This document shows positions 8,770 through 17,623 of a stretch of 64,000 nt of DNA, in pieces. Below the pieces are notes generated by a model that had not been told where the DNA came from, did no database searches, and saw only the letters and a program-made list of their open reading frames with translations. The first letter of the stretch is position 1. Each line of letters opens with the position of its first letter. This stretch comes from Cybelea sp963824595. Its GTDB lineage: Bacteria; Vulcanimicrobiota; Vulcanimicrobiia; Vulcanimicrobiales; Vulcanimicrobiaceae. The stretch is from NCBI GenBank assembly GCA_963824595.1, contig CAWGPY010000002.1:1-64000 (forward strand). Reading direction: 5' to 3'. Both the position numbers and the translations under genes were made by a program.

Positions 8770-10452
8770 GTGACCCACGATCACGACGTTTTGATCTTAG
8801 GCGCCGGCCTGGCCGGAATGCGGGCCGCGCTCGAAGCCGCCCGGTGCGGCGCCGACGTCGCCATCGTTACCAAAGTGCATCCGATCCGCAGCCATTCGAG
8901 CGCCGCGCAGGGCGGCATCAACGCCGCAATCGGCGAGGGGGACAGCTGGGAATCGCACGCGTTCGACACGATCAAGGGCAGCGATTATCTCGCCGATCAG
9001 GACGCGGTCGAGGTGATGTGCCAAGAGGCGCCGGCCGACATCATCGAGTTCGAGCACATGGGCGTGATCTTCTATCGCGACGACGACGGCAAGCTTGGCA
9101 CGCGCGCGTTCGGCGGCGCGTCGCAGGCGCGCACCTACTTCGTGGGCGACATCACCGGTCAGGCGCTGCTCGTCACGCTCTACGATCAAATCCTCAAAGC
9201 CGGCGTCAAGGTCTATGAGGAATGGTTCGCCACCAACCTGTTCATGGAAAACGGCGCTTGCCGCGGCATGGTCGCGCTCGAGATGGTCACGGGCGAGCTG
9301 CATCTGCTCCGCGCGAAGGCGGTGGTCGTCGCGAGCGGCGGCCTCGGGCGCCTCTACGAACCGAGCACCAACGCGCTGATCTGCACCGGCGACGGCTACT
9401 CGCTCGCCTATCGCGCGGGCGCACCGCTGATGGACATGGCGATGGTGCAATACCATCCCACCACGTTGGCCGGCAGCGGCTTCTTGATGACGGAAGCGGC
9501 GCGCGGCGAGGGCGCCTATCTGCTGAACTCGCTCGGCGAGCGCTTCATGAAGAAGTACGCGCCGAACAAGATGGAGCTGGCGGCGCGCGACGTCACGTCG
9601 CGAGCGGAGGCCACGGAGATCGCCGAGGGCCGCGGCATCGACGGCAACGTGCTGCTCGATCTGCGACATCTCGGCCCCGACGTGATCCTGAAGAAGCTGC
9701 CGCAGATTCACGAGATGGCCGTGGACTATCTCGGAATCGACATGATCAAGGATCCGGTGCCGGTGCGGCCGGGCATGCACTATCAGATGGGCGGCGTCAA
9801 GACCAACGTCGAGGGCGCCACCGTCATCGCCGGGCTCTACGCTGCCGGCGAGGTCGCGTGCGTCAGCGTGCACGGCGGCAACCGCCTGGGCGCCAACTCC
9901 TTGCTCGATACGATCATCTTCGGCCGCCGCTCGGGCCGCGCGTCCGCCGGCTACGCGAAGGACACGCCGCGCAGCCAAGGCGGCGAGGATCTGCTGCAGT
10001 CCGAGCAAGCGCGGCTCCAAGGCCTGCTCGACCGGCCGTACAAGGGCGAGACCTGCGCGGGGCTGCGCCTCGAGCTCGCCACGATGATGGACGAGAAGGT
10101 GGGGCTCTACCGCAGCGACGCCGGCCTGCACGAAGCCCTGCGCCAGCTGCTCGAGTTCCGGAAACGCTACGAGAACGTGGCGGTGGGCGACAAGGGCCGC
10201 GTCTTCAATCAGGCGCTCACGTTCGTGCTGGAGCTGGGCTTCATGCTCGACTGCGGCGAGACCATCATCCGCGACGCAATCGTCCGCAAGGAGAGCCGCG
10301 GCGCGCACACGCACACCGATTACCCCGAGCGTAACGACTCCGACTGGCTGAAGCACACGCTGCTCACGCATCGCGGCGACGCGCAGGAGCCGGAGATCTC
10401 GCACGTGCCCGTTACCATCACCCGCTGGAAGCCCGAGGTACGCACGTACTAA
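8770..10452 (+). CDS. sdhA: Succinate dehydrogenase/fumarate reductase flavoprotein subunit
   Basis: 560 residues, the usual length. It oxidises succinate to fumarate, or the reverse, with covalent FAD. The N-terminal dinucleotide motif VLILGAGLAGMRAALEAA is followed by PIRSHSSAAQGGINAA, the flavin-attachment region. The mid-part YHPTTLAGSGFLMTEAARGE and the HGGNRLGANSLLDTIIFG block near residue 375 are catalytic/FAD hallmarks. The start is GTG at 8770. It heads an operon: sdhB overlaps its stop codon by one base, and sdhE follows. No haem-b membrane subunits are encoded here, which points to the SdhE-anchored type. Confidence 0.93.
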   Translation: MTHDHDVLILGAGLAGMRAALEAARCGADVAIVTKVHPIRSHSSAAQGGINAAIGEGDSWESHAFDTIKGSDYLADQDAVEVMCQEAPADIIEFEHMGVIFYRDDDGKLGTRAFGGASQARTYFVGDITGQALLVTLYDQILKAGVKVYEEWFATNLFMENGACRGMVALEMVTGELHLLRAKAVVVASGGLGRLYEPSTNALICTGDGYSLAYRAGAPLMDMAMVQYHPTTLAGSGFLMTEAARGEGAYLLNSLGERFMKKYAPNKMELAARDVTSRAEATEIAEGRGIDGNVLLDLRHLGPDVILKKLPQIHEMAVDYLGIDMIKDPVPVRPGMHYQMGGVKTNVEGATVIAGLYAAGEVACVSVHGGNRLGANSLLDTIIFGRRSGRASAGYAKDTPRSQGGEDLLQSEQARLQGLLDRPYKGETCAGLRLELATMMDEKVGLYRSDAGLHEALRQLLEFRKRYENVAVGDKGRVFNQALTFVLELGFMLDCGETIIRDAIVRKESRGAHTHTDYPERNDSDWLKHTLLTHRGDAQEPEISHVPVTITRWKPEVRTY

Positions 10453-11462
10453 TGCAGTTTACGATTGAGGTCGGGCGCTATAATCCGGAGAATCGCTACG
10501 ACGACAACGCCGTCGAAGGGCAGCAGTTTCCGCCGCCCTGGAGCGCGTCGCCGGTCCGGCGCTATCAGACCTTTACCGTCGACGTGCCCGAGCACGCCGT
10601 CGTTCTCGACGCGCTGATCGCGATCCGCGAGTATCAGGATCAGTCGCTCGCGGTGCGCTGCGCCTGTCGCAGCGCCATCTGCGGATCGTGCGCGATGTGG
10701 ATCAATGGCCACGCGAACCTCGCGTGCAAGAGCAAGCTCGCCGAGTTCACGAAGGACGGAAAGACGCGCGTCGAGTCGCCGCCCTCGATGCCGATCATCC
10801 GCGACCTCGTCTGCGACATGAAGCCGTTCTGGGAGAAGCACTTAGCGGTGCGGCCCTGGCTCGAGAACAAGAAGCCGATCCCGCCGCCCGACGCCGAGTA
10901 CCGCGTGCCGAACGCCTCGATGGAGGAGCTGATCCAGGAGGTCAGCTGCATCAGCTGCAGTGCGTGCCTCATGGACTGCGAGTCGTTTGCCGTCAACCCC
11001 GATTTCCTCGGTCCGCAGGCGCTCGCGCAGGCCTACCGCTACGTGGGCGACCCGCGCGACGACCAGACGCGCGAACGGCTGGGCGAGCTCAGCAAGCCGG
11101 GCGGCATCTGGGACTGCACGCACTGCTACGAGTGCGTGACGCAATGCCCCAAGGGCGTGGCGCCGCTCGAGCAGATCCTCAAGCTGCGCAAGCTCGCCGT
11201 CGACGCGGGCTTCACGCACAACGCGGGTACGCGTCACGCCGACGCGTTCGCCGAATCCATCAAGCACAGCGGGCGCCTCAACGAGCTTACGCTGATGCCC
11301 AAGTCGACCGGGCTGTTCAACATCGTCGGACAGCTCAAGACGCTCCCCAGCGCCATCAACATGGCGCGGGCCGGCAAGCTGCCGCCGATTTTTCACAAGA
11401 CGATACCTGGCATCAAACGGATTAGGGCCATTTTCGAACGTGTCGGAGGACGGTTCAAGTGA
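10452..11462 (+). CDS. sdhB: Succinate dehydrogenase/fumarate reductase iron-sulfur subunit
   Basis: 336 residues, longer than typical SdhB (about 240). It passes electrons from FAD through iron-sulfur clusters. The [2Fe-2S] ligands lie in CACRSAICGSCAMW and the later NLACK; CISCSACLMDCES and CTHCYECVTQCPKG supply the other clusters. The extra C-terminal ~90 residues (from about residue 250) have no membrane segment that I can see. The ATG shares one base with the sdhA stop, and the sdhE start overlaps the sdhB stop (GTGA), so translation of all three is probably coupled. Confidence 0.92.
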   Translation: MQFTIEVGRYNPENRYDDNAVEGQQFPPPWSASPVRRYQTFTVDVPEHAVVLDALIAIREYQDQSLAVRCACRSAICGSCAMWINGHANLACKSKLAEFTKDGKTRVESPPSMPIIRDLVCDMKPFWEKHLAVRPWLENKKPIPPPDAEYRVPNASMEELIQEVSCISCSACLMDCESFAVNPDFLGPQALAQAYRYVGDPRDDQTRERLGELSKPGGIWDCTHCYECVTQCPKGVAPLEQILKLRKLAVDAGFTHNAGTRHADAFAESIKHSGRLNELTLMPKSTGLFNIVGQLKTLPSAINMARAGKLPPIFHKTIPGIKRIRAIFERVGGRFK

Positions 11463-12343
11463 AGGTTGCGTTCTATCCCGGCTGCGTCTCGAAAGGCGCG
11501 TGTCCGGAACTCTACGTCTCGGCGAAGGCGATCGCCGAGCCGCTCGGTCTCGAGCTGCACGAGCTGACGCAGGCGCCGTGCACCGGTGCGGGCGTGCTGA
11601 GCGAACAGAATCGGCCGCTGGCCGACGCGCTCAACGGTTTGACGCTCGCGATGGCCGAGGCCGAGAACGCCGACCTCATGACGATCTGCAGCACGTGCCA
11701 GGGCGTGCTTTCCGATCATAACTATCACCTCAAGCGCGATCCCGAGCGCCTCAACAAGGTGAACTCGACGATCGCCGATCAAGGCTTCGCGTACGCCGGC
11801 AAGACGACGGTGAAGCACCTGCTTTGGATGTTGTTCGAGGACATCGGCATCGACCGCGTCGCCGCCGCCATCAAGCGCAAGCTCACCGGTTTGAAGATCG
11901 CTCCGTTCTACGGGTGCTACATCCTGCGGCCGGTCGAGACGCTCGGCATTCGCGAGCGGCCCGAACGCAAGACGTATCTCGAGCGGCTCATCGCGCTGCT
12001 CGGCGCCGAGCCGGTGGAGTATCGCGGCGCGACTAAGTGCTGCGGCTTCCCGATGCTGACGATGAACCGCGACAAGGCGCTCGCGATGGGCGGCAACCAC
12101 ATCCTCGAGGCCAAGGACAAGGGCGCCGACCTGTTGGTGACGCCGTGCCCGCTCTGCCACCTCAACCTCGACGGGCAGCAGCCCGACGCCGCCCGCGTGC
12201 TCAAGCGCGAGATCGAGGTGCCGATCTTCCACCTGCCGCAGCTCCTGGGCCTCGCCTTCGGCATGGATCCCGAAGAGCTGCGTCTCGACCACCACGTGGT
12301 TTCCACGAAGGGCGCCCTGGAAAAGGTCGAGCTCAAGGTCTAG
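11459..12343 (+). CDS. sdhE: SdhE/HdrB-like cysteine-rich (CCG-domain) subunit
   Basis: 294 residues with two cysteine-rich CCG repeats. The first runs from YPGCVSKGACPELY to CSTCQGVLSDHN; the second comprises FYGCYILRP, KCCGFPML and CPLCHLN. This architecture matches heterodisulfide reductase subunit B and the SdhE subunit of non-classical succinate dehydrogenases, where it is thought to bind an unusual [4Fe-4S] centre and link the enzyme to quinone or thiol acceptors at the membrane. The GTG start overlaps the sdhB stop by 4 nt. With no SdhC/SdhD nearby, it is likely the only membrane-facing subunit. Do not confuse it with the SdhE flavinylation factor. Confidence 0.85.
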   Translation: MKVAFYPGCVSKGACPELYVSAKAIAEPLGLELHELTQAPCTGAGVLSEQNRPLADALNGLTLAMAEAENADLMTICSTCQGVLSDHNYHLKRDPERLNKVNSTIADQGFAYAGKTTVKHLLWMLFEDIGIDRVAAAIKRKLTGLKIAPFYGCYILRPVETLGIRERPERKTYLERLIALLGAEPVEYRGATKCCGFPMLTMNRDKALAMGGNHILEAKDKGADLLVTPCPLCHLNLDGQQPDAARVLKREIEVPIFHLPQLLGLAFGMDPEELRLDHHVVSTKGALEKVELKV

Positions 12344-12487
12344 CGCCGCCCCCGACGCGCCGCATTTCTAACTCAACGTTTTGACCCCGTCAACGCGTTA
12401 ACGCCGCGTTCCGTGGCATAATTGCCGCAAAGCTCAAAGGCTACACCAACTCTACCCGACTCCATTGTATGGAAAGGGCGTATTAGA

Positions 12488-13492
12488 ATGAATGCCTCTA
12501 GGTTTTTCCATTCTGCCCTATGCGCTTACGCGGCCCTCGCGATCTTGGCGGGCTGCAGCGGGACGACGGCGATGCAATCGAGCATTCCGAGCCACGACAC
12601 CGCTATGGCGGGGGGCGGATCATCGTACCGCGGATTCACCAACTCCATCCTCGGGTGCCCGTATCCGTCGGGCGACGTTTGGCAGAAAGATATCATGGCC
12701 GCGCAGATCGATCCGGATAGCGCCGCGAACATCAAGGCGGCCAACGATGCGGGCGGCGGCGGCGGCTTCACGGCCTACGCGCCGAAGACCGACGAACTGG
12801 TGAACATGGCGTCGAACGGCACGCCGCTGTTGAAAGTGCAGCCGAAAGTCAAATGGCACACGCCGTACTCGCCGTGGCCGTGGCAGTCGGGGTACTACAT
12901 CGAACCGTTGAGCGACGCCCACGCGCTCGTTCTGCAGTCGCAGACGTGCCAGTATTACGAAGCCTACAACGTTTCGTACAGCAACGGGGCGCTCTCGATG
13001 TACAACGGTGGGAAGTGGGACCTCACGGCCCCGTTCCAGCGGCCTCCGATGGGCTCGATTTCGACGGCCAGCGGCATTCCGTTCGGACTGCTCGCCGTTC
13101 GCCCCGAGGAGCTGACGGCCGGCGTGATCACCCACGCGCTCGGATGGGACGGCGTGCGCAACACGTGGTCGCAGTCGGCGTGCGTGTCGCCGGCCGGCGT
13201 TACCGACTGTACCGACGACATCGTCTACAAGGGGCCGCCGGGCGACAAGCCGTTTCCGTACGGCGCGCACATCAGGCTCAAGATGAGCTTCAACGACGCG
13301 TCGTTCCCGCACGAAGCGAAGGCCGTGGCGGAGGCGCTCAAGCACTACGGAGCCTACGCCTACGACACCGGCTGCTGTAACGCGATCGTGTTTATCAACG
13401 ATCAGTACGGTGCGCCGGTCTGGACGAGCGCCGACGCGTCGGCACTCGCGAAGATCAACGTCTCGAGCTTCGACCGGATAGTGGCGCCGTAA
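12488..13492 (+). CDS. Secreted lipoprotein, unknown function
   Basis: 334 residues from the ATG at 12488, chosen because it gives a clean lipoprotein signal (FFHSALCAYAALAILAGC). The mature part includes YIEPLSDAHALVLQSQTCQY, SGIPFGLLAVRPEELTAGVI with THALGW, and a C-terminal HYGAYAYDTGCC segment. The RPEEL..G.I.HAL and HYGAYVxDT motifs recur in uncharacterised extracellular proteins of soil bacteria. I know no assigned activity. It stands alone between the sdh operon and apt and is followed by a strong terminator hairpin at 13517-13542. Confidence 0.75.
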   Translation: MNASRFFHSALCAYAALAILAGCSGTTAMQSSIPSHDTAMAGGGSSYRGFTNSILGCPYPSGDVWQKDIMAAQIDPDSAANIKAANDAGGGGGFTAYAPKTDELVNMASNGTPLLKVQPKVKWHTPYSPWPWQSGYYIEPLSDAHALVLQSQTCQYYEAYNVSYSNGALSMYNGGKWDLTAPFQRPPMGSISTASGIPFGLLAVRPEELTAGVITHALGWDGVRNTWSQSACVSPAGVTDCTDDIVYKGPPGDKPFPYGAHIRLKMSFNDASFPHEAKAVAEALKHYGAYAYDTGCCNAIVFINDQYGAPVWTSADASALAKINVSSFDRIVAP

Positions 13493-13516
13493 GCCTCCGG
13501 CCGTAAAAGCGACAGG

Positions 13517-13542
13517 GCCGCCGTCGGCTGGAGGACGGCGGC
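13517..13542 (+). terminator. Intrinsic terminator after the lipoprotein
   Basis: GCCGCCGTC (13517-13525) pairs with GACGGCGGC (13534-13542), a perfect 9-bp stem with an 8-nt loop, followed by a T-rich stretch TCTTTGCTTTCT. Confidence 0.7.
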
Positions 13543-13591
13543 TCTTTGCTTTCTGCAGGCCAACGCCCGCCCCGGCTCAAACGGGAGGCAC

Positions 13592-14104
13592 GTGGAAATC
13601 GAAGCTTTGATTCGGGCGATCCCGGATTTTCCGATCCCGGGAATTCTCTTCCGCGATATCACGCCGTTGCTGAAAGACAAGGACGGCTTTCGCGGCGCGA
13701 TCGACCTGTTCGTGGAGCGGTTCAAAGATCGCGGCATCGAGCACGTCGTCGGCGTCGAGTCGCGCGGATACATTTTCGGCGCCCCGATCGCCTACGCCAT
13801 CGGCGCCGGATTCATTCCGGTTCGCAAGCCCGGCAAACTTCCGTTCGACAAGCTCAGCGAAGAGTACGCGCTCGAGTACGGCACGAACGCCCTGGAGATC
13901 CACGCCGATGCGCTCGCACGGGGCGAGCGCGTGCTGGTGGTCGACGACTTGCTCGCGACCGGCGGCACCGCGGCCGCTACGGCGCGTCTGCTCGAGCGTC
14001 TCGGCGCGCGCGTCGAAGCGTTCGCGTTTCTCGTCGAGCTGACCGCGCTCGAGGGACGCAAGCGGCTCGGCGACGCCGACGTCGTGGCGTTCGTCTCGTA
14101 CTGA
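13592..14104 (+). CDS. apt: Adenine phosphoribosyltransferase
   Basis: 170 residues, the usual size. It salvages adenine with PRPP to form AMP in the cytoplasm. The PRPP-binding signature VLVVDDLLATGGTAAA is near residue 112, and FPIPGILFRDITPLL near residue 12 is typical of Apt. The GTG start at 13592 follows a GGGAGG ribosome site. The next gene starts within its stop codon (ATG/TGA overlap) and rel follows, an apt-rel neighbourhood found in many bacteria that links purine salvage to ppGpp metabolism. Confidence 0.93.
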   Translation: MEIEALIRAIPDFPIPGILFRDITPLLKDKDGFRGAIDLFVERFKDRGIEHVVGVESRGYIFGAPIAYAIGAGFIPVRKPGKLPFDKLSEEYALEYGTNALEIHADALARGERVLVVDDLLATGGTAAATARLLERLGARVEAFAFLVELTALEGRKRLGDADVVAFVSY

Positions 14105-14589
14105 TGAAACACGCCGCCGCCGGCACGATCGCCGCCCTGCTGCTCGTGCTCGCGTCGGGAGCGCCCGGCATCGGGCGGCCGCACGCCGCGCCCACGGCCT
14201 CGCCGACGCCGGCGCCCGTCGCCGATCCGGCGATCACGAAGATCGCGCGCCAGCAGTTCGTCCAGTGGCAAGCCGGCGCGGTGAACAAATCGCTGTACGC
14301 GCCGCAGCTGCAGGCGCAGCTGACCGATGCGAAGATCGGCGACACGTCGCAGAAGCTCGGAGAGCTCGGCGCGTTGACCGACACGGTCTACGTCGGCCGC
14401 TGGATCAATCCGGACTTCCCCGCCGACACGCACGGCTACATCTATCAGATGCTCTGCTCGCAGGGCAAGGTCTACCTGTGGATGGCGATCGACGTCCAGG
14501 GCAAGATAGACTGGTTCACGTTCAAGAACCGGCTCGACGTCGAGAACGTCACCCCCTCCCCGTCGGAGACGCCGCCGGGCGCGCTATAA
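14104..14589 (+). CDS. Small exported protein between apt and rel
   Basis: 161 residues. It starts with a signal peptide (MKHAAAGTIAALLLVLASGA) and an Ala/Pro/Thr-rich linker (PTASPTPAPVADP), then a compact domain with ITKIARQQFVQWQAGAVNKS, TDTVYVGRWIN and MAIDVQGKIDWFTFKNRL. I do not recognise a named family. The ATG overlaps the apt stop codon by one base and the stop lies 13 nt before rel, so it is cotranscribed with both. A TATAAT at 14585-14590, overlapping its stop, could give rel an extra promoter, but no good -35 box is seen. Confidence 0.75.
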   Translation: MKHAAAGTIAALLLVLASGAPGIGRPHAAPTASPTPAPVADPAITKIARQQFVQWQAGAVNKSLYAPQLQAQLTDAKIGDTSQKLGELGALTDTVYVGRWINPDFPADTHGYIYQMLCSQGKVYLWMAIDVQGKIDWFTFKNRLDVENVTPSPSETPPGAL

Positions 14590-14602
14590 TAGCGGGAACC
14601 TC

Positions 14603-16762
14603 ATGACGATCGCCGAGCTGATCGAACGAGTCCGCCGCTACGAGCCCTCCGCCGACCCGGAGTGGCTGATGCGCGTCTACGAGCTTGCCGCCGCAGCCCA
14701 CGAGGGGCAGCGCCGAGCCTCGGGCGAGTCGTTCGTCGAGCATCCGCTCGCCGTCGCCGGGATCCTCGCCGAGCTCGAGGTCGATCATCAGACGATCGCC
14801 GCCGCGCTGCTCCACGACGTGGTCGAAGACACGTCGGTTACCAGCGAGCAAGTGGCGGCCCAGTTCGGCGACGAGGTCGCGCGGCTGGTCGAGGGCGTCA
14901 CGAAGCTGACCCGCATCCCGTATCAGTCGAAGGAAGACGCGCAGGTCGAAAACCTGCGCAAGATGTTCCTGGCCATGGCCAAGGACATTCGCGTCATCAT
15001 CATCAAGCTCGCCGACCGCCTGCACAACATGCGGACGCTCGCGAGCCTCCCGCCCGCCAAGCAGCAGGCGATCGCGCGCGAGACCCTCGACATCTACGCG
15101 CCGATCGCGCACCGCCTCGGCATCTGGAAGATCAAGTGGGAGATCGAGGACGAGTGCCTGCGCTACCTCGACCCGCCGTCGTTCGGCGAGATCGTCGAGC
15201 GCGTCGCAAAGACGCGGCGCGAGCGCGAGGCCGACGTGGAGAAGGCGATCGCGCGGCTGCGCGACGAGTTCAAGGAGCTGAAGATCAACGCCGAGATCCA
15301 GGGGCGTCCCAAGCACTTCTACTCGATCTACTCCAAGATCAGCAAGGGCCGCGACTTCTCGACGATCTACGACCTGACCGCGATCCGGATCATCGTCGAC
15401 TCCGTCAAGGACTGCTACGCGGCGCTCGGCGCCGTCCACGCGATGTGGACCCCGCTGCCGGGCCGCTTCAAAGATTACATCGCGATGCCCAAGCCCAACA
15501 TGTACCAGTCGCTCCACACGACGGTCGTGGGCCCCAGCGGCGACCCGCTGGAGATCCAAATCCGCACCTGGGAGATGCACCGCACGAGCGAGTACGGGAT
15601 CGCCGCCCACTGGCGCTACAAGGAGGGCGGCAAGGCCGATCAGTTCGAGAACAAGCTCTCGTGGCTGCGCGCGCTGCTCGAGTGGCAGAAGGACATGCGC
15701 GACTCGCGAGTGTTCATGGAGAACCTCAAGCTCGATCTCTTCGACTCGCAGGTGTTCGTGTTCTCGCCCCGCGGCGACGTCTACTCGATTCCCGCGGGCG
15801 GCACGCCGCTCGACTTCGCGTACCAGGTGCACACCGACGTCGGCAACCACTGCGTGGGGGCGAAGACCAACGGGCGCATCGTGCCGCTCGACTACGCGAT
15901 GCAGAACGGCGACATCTGCGAGATCCTCGTCAACAAGTCGAGCGGCCGGCCCTCGCTCGACTGGCTCTCGATCGTCAAGACGTCGAGCGCGAAGCACAAG
16001 ATCAAGCAGTGGTTCCGCAAAGAGCGCCGCGAGGAGAACGTTCTCGCCGGCCAGGAGGCGCTGGAACAAGAGCTGGTGCGCGCCGGACTGCGCACCGACG
16101 TCGCCCGCGGCGCGCTGCTCGAGCGCATCGCGACGCGCCTCAACTACGCGACGCCGACCGATCTTTACGCGGCCATCGGTTTCGGCGACGCGTCGGCGCA
16201 GGCGGTCGCGAATCGGGTCCGCGACGAGCTCAAGCACGACAACGTGGTCGACTTCACCGCGATCGGACGCAAGCCGGCGCGCAAGAGCGTGCGGCGCTCG
16301 AGCGGCGTGCGCATCGCGGGCGTCGACGACGTTCTGGTTCGGCTCTCGAAATGCTGCTCGCCCGTACCCGGCGATCCGATCATCGGCTACGTCACGATCG
16401 GGCGCGGCGTAAGCGTCCACCGCGCCGACTGCCCGAACGTGGCCTATATGAACGCCACGCCCGAGCGCATCTTGCAGGCGGAGTGGATCGACGACGCCGG
16501 CCTCACCCACGGCGTGGACGTCGAAGTCGAAGCGGACGACCGCTCGCAGCTGCTCCAAGACATCATGGGCGTCTTCTCCGAGCTCAAGACTCAGGTCAGC
16601 TCGGTGAACGCGCGGGTTCGCAAGGACGGCGTCGCGGTCGCGAGCCTGACCGTGCAGATCCGCGATCTCGACCACCTGCACAAGCTCCTGACCAAGCTCG
16701 AAAAGCTCAAGAACGTGCGCCGCGTCTATCGCGTGACGAAGCGCGAGCGCACCGCCCTCTAG
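14603..16762 (+). CDS. rel: Bifunctional (p)ppGpp synthetase/hydrolase, RelA/SpoT family
   Basis: 719 residues, full length for the family. It makes and degrades the stringent-response alarmone (p)ppGpp. Domains in order: HD hydrolase (about 40-190; FVEHPLAVAGIL, LLHDVVEDT, LADRLHNMRTL), synthetase (about 230-350; GRPKHFYSIYSKI, YDLTAIRIIV, YQSLHTTVVGP), TGS (about 390-450; VFVFSPRGDVYSIPAGGTPL), a zinc-finger/helical region with KCCSPVPGDPIIGYVT, and a C-terminal ACT domain (about 640-719). The hydrolase HD pair and the synthetase EYGIAAHWRYKEG block are intact, so both activities are expected. As a single long Rel it is probably the organism's main stringent factor. Confidence 0.95.
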   Translation: MTIAELIERVRRYEPSADPEWLMRVYELAAAAHEGQRRASGESFVEHPLAVAGILAELEVDHQTIAAALLHDVVEDTSVTSEQVAAQFGDEVARLVEGVTKLTRIPYQSKEDAQVENLRKMFLAMAKDIRVIIIKLADRLHNMRTLASLPPAKQQAIARETLDIYAPIAHRLGIWKIKWEIEDECLRYLDPPSFGEIVERVAKTRREREADVEKAIARLRDEFKELKINAEIQGRPKHFYSIYSKISKGRDFSTIYDLTAIRIIVDSVKDCYAALGAVHAMWTPLPGRFKDYIAMPKPNMYQSLHTTVVGPSGDPLEIQIRTWEMHRTSEYGIAAHWRYKEGGKADQFENKLSWLRALLEWQKDMRDSRVFMENLKLDLFDSQVFVFSPRGDVYSIPAGGTPLDFAYQVHTDVGNHCVGAKTNGRIVPLDYAMQNGDICEILVNKSSGRPSLDWLSIVKTSSAKHKIKQWFRKERREENVLAGQEALEQELVRAGLRTDVARGALLERIATRLNYATPTDLYAAIGFGDASAQAVANRVRDELKHDNVVDFTAIGRKPARKSVRRSSGVRIAGVDDVLVRLSKCCSPVPGDPIIGYVTIGRGVSVHRADCPNVAYMNATPERILQAEWIDDAGLTHGVDVEVEADDRSQLLQDIMGVFSELKTQVSSVNARVRKDGVAVASLTVQIRDLDHLHKLLTKLEKLKNVRRVYRVTKRERTAL

Positions 16763-16835
16763 TACGCGTCTGCTCACCGATCTCGCGACCCTCCACCTCG
16801 TCGTTCCGGCGGCCGCGGCGCTCGTCGCCGGCGCC

Positions 16836-17531
16836 ATGAACAGCGTCGCAGGCGGCGGCAGCTTTTTGTCGTTTCCCGCGCTGCTCTTCGCGGGCGTGCC
16901 CGCCATCGCCGCGAACGCGACGAACAACGCGGCGATGTGGGTCGGCACGCTCGGCAGCGCGCGGGGCTATCGCGAAGAGGTAGCGGAGCACAAGCATCTG
17001 CTGCTGCCGGTGCTCTGCGTCAGCGTCGCCGGATCGCTGATCGGCGCGTGCCTGCTGCTCGCGACGCCGCAGGCCGTCTTCGTGCGGCTGATCCCGTGGC
17101 TGCTGCTCTTCGCGACGATCGTCTTCGCCGCGAGTCCCCTGTTGACGCGCCGCGCGATCGCGGCGCCGCGCCACGCGCCGTGGCAGCTCGCAGTACAGTT
17201 TTTCGTCGCGATCTACGGCGGCTATTTCGGGGCGGGCATGGGCATCTTGATGCTCGCCGTGCTTGCTTTCTCGGGCTTGCCGAGCTTCAACGCGCAGAAC
17301 GCGATCAAGAACGTGCTATCGGCGGCGATCAACGGCGTCGCGCTGATCCCGTTCGTCGTCGCGCGCGTGGTGGATTGGCGTTTCGCGGTTCCGATGGCGA
17401 TCGTCGCATTGCTCGGCGGATACCTTGGCGCGAGGATCTTTCGGCGCGTGCCCCAGCCGATCGCGCGCGCGATCGTCGTGCTCGTCGGAATCGCGATGAC
17501 TATAGTATTTTTTGTGCGAATCTTCGCGTGA
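16836..17531 (+). CDS. TauE/SafE-family sulfite/anion exporter
   Basis: 231 residues from this ATG, with 6-7 hydrophobic membrane segments. The internal repeat includes NSVAGGGSFLSFPALLFAGV, FGAGMGILMLAVLAFSG and LGGYLGARIFRR, typical of the TauE/SafE family. The family's first conserved segment (LVAGAMNSVAGGG) actually begins upstream of this ATG: the same frame reads TDLATLHLVVPAAAALVAGA from about 16776. There is no ATG, GTG or TTG in that frame, so the true start may be CTG at 16770. The gene starts within about 10 nt of the rel stop if so, implying cotranscription with rel. Confidence 0.8.
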   Translation: MNSVAGGGSFLSFPALLFAGVPAIAANATNNAAMWVGTLGSARGYREEVAEHKHLLLPVLCVSVAGSLIGACLLLATPQAVFVRLIPWLLLFATIVFAASPLLTRRAIAAPRHAPWQLAVQFFVAIYGGYFGAGMGILMLAVLAFSGLPSFNAQNAIKNVLSAAINGVALIPFVVARVVDWRFAVPMAIVALLGGYLGARIFRRVPQPIARAIVVLVGIAMTIVFFVRIFA

Positions 17532-17623
17532 AAGGTGACGGCGGTCGCTTGTTCTCGCAGGTTGAGCAAAAAGGCGATACGAAAGGGCCGAGACTGATTA
17601 CCATGCTACCAGCGAGGTTTACC

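Noticed and set aside
6626..8773. 715-codon plus-strand frame opposite the amidohydrolase
   Set aside because: Antisense shadow; the minus-strand product has signal peptide and metal motifs.
14549..16948. 799-codon minus-strand frame opposite rel
   Set aside because: Antisense shadow of the clear RelA/SpoT gene; composition unlike real proteins.
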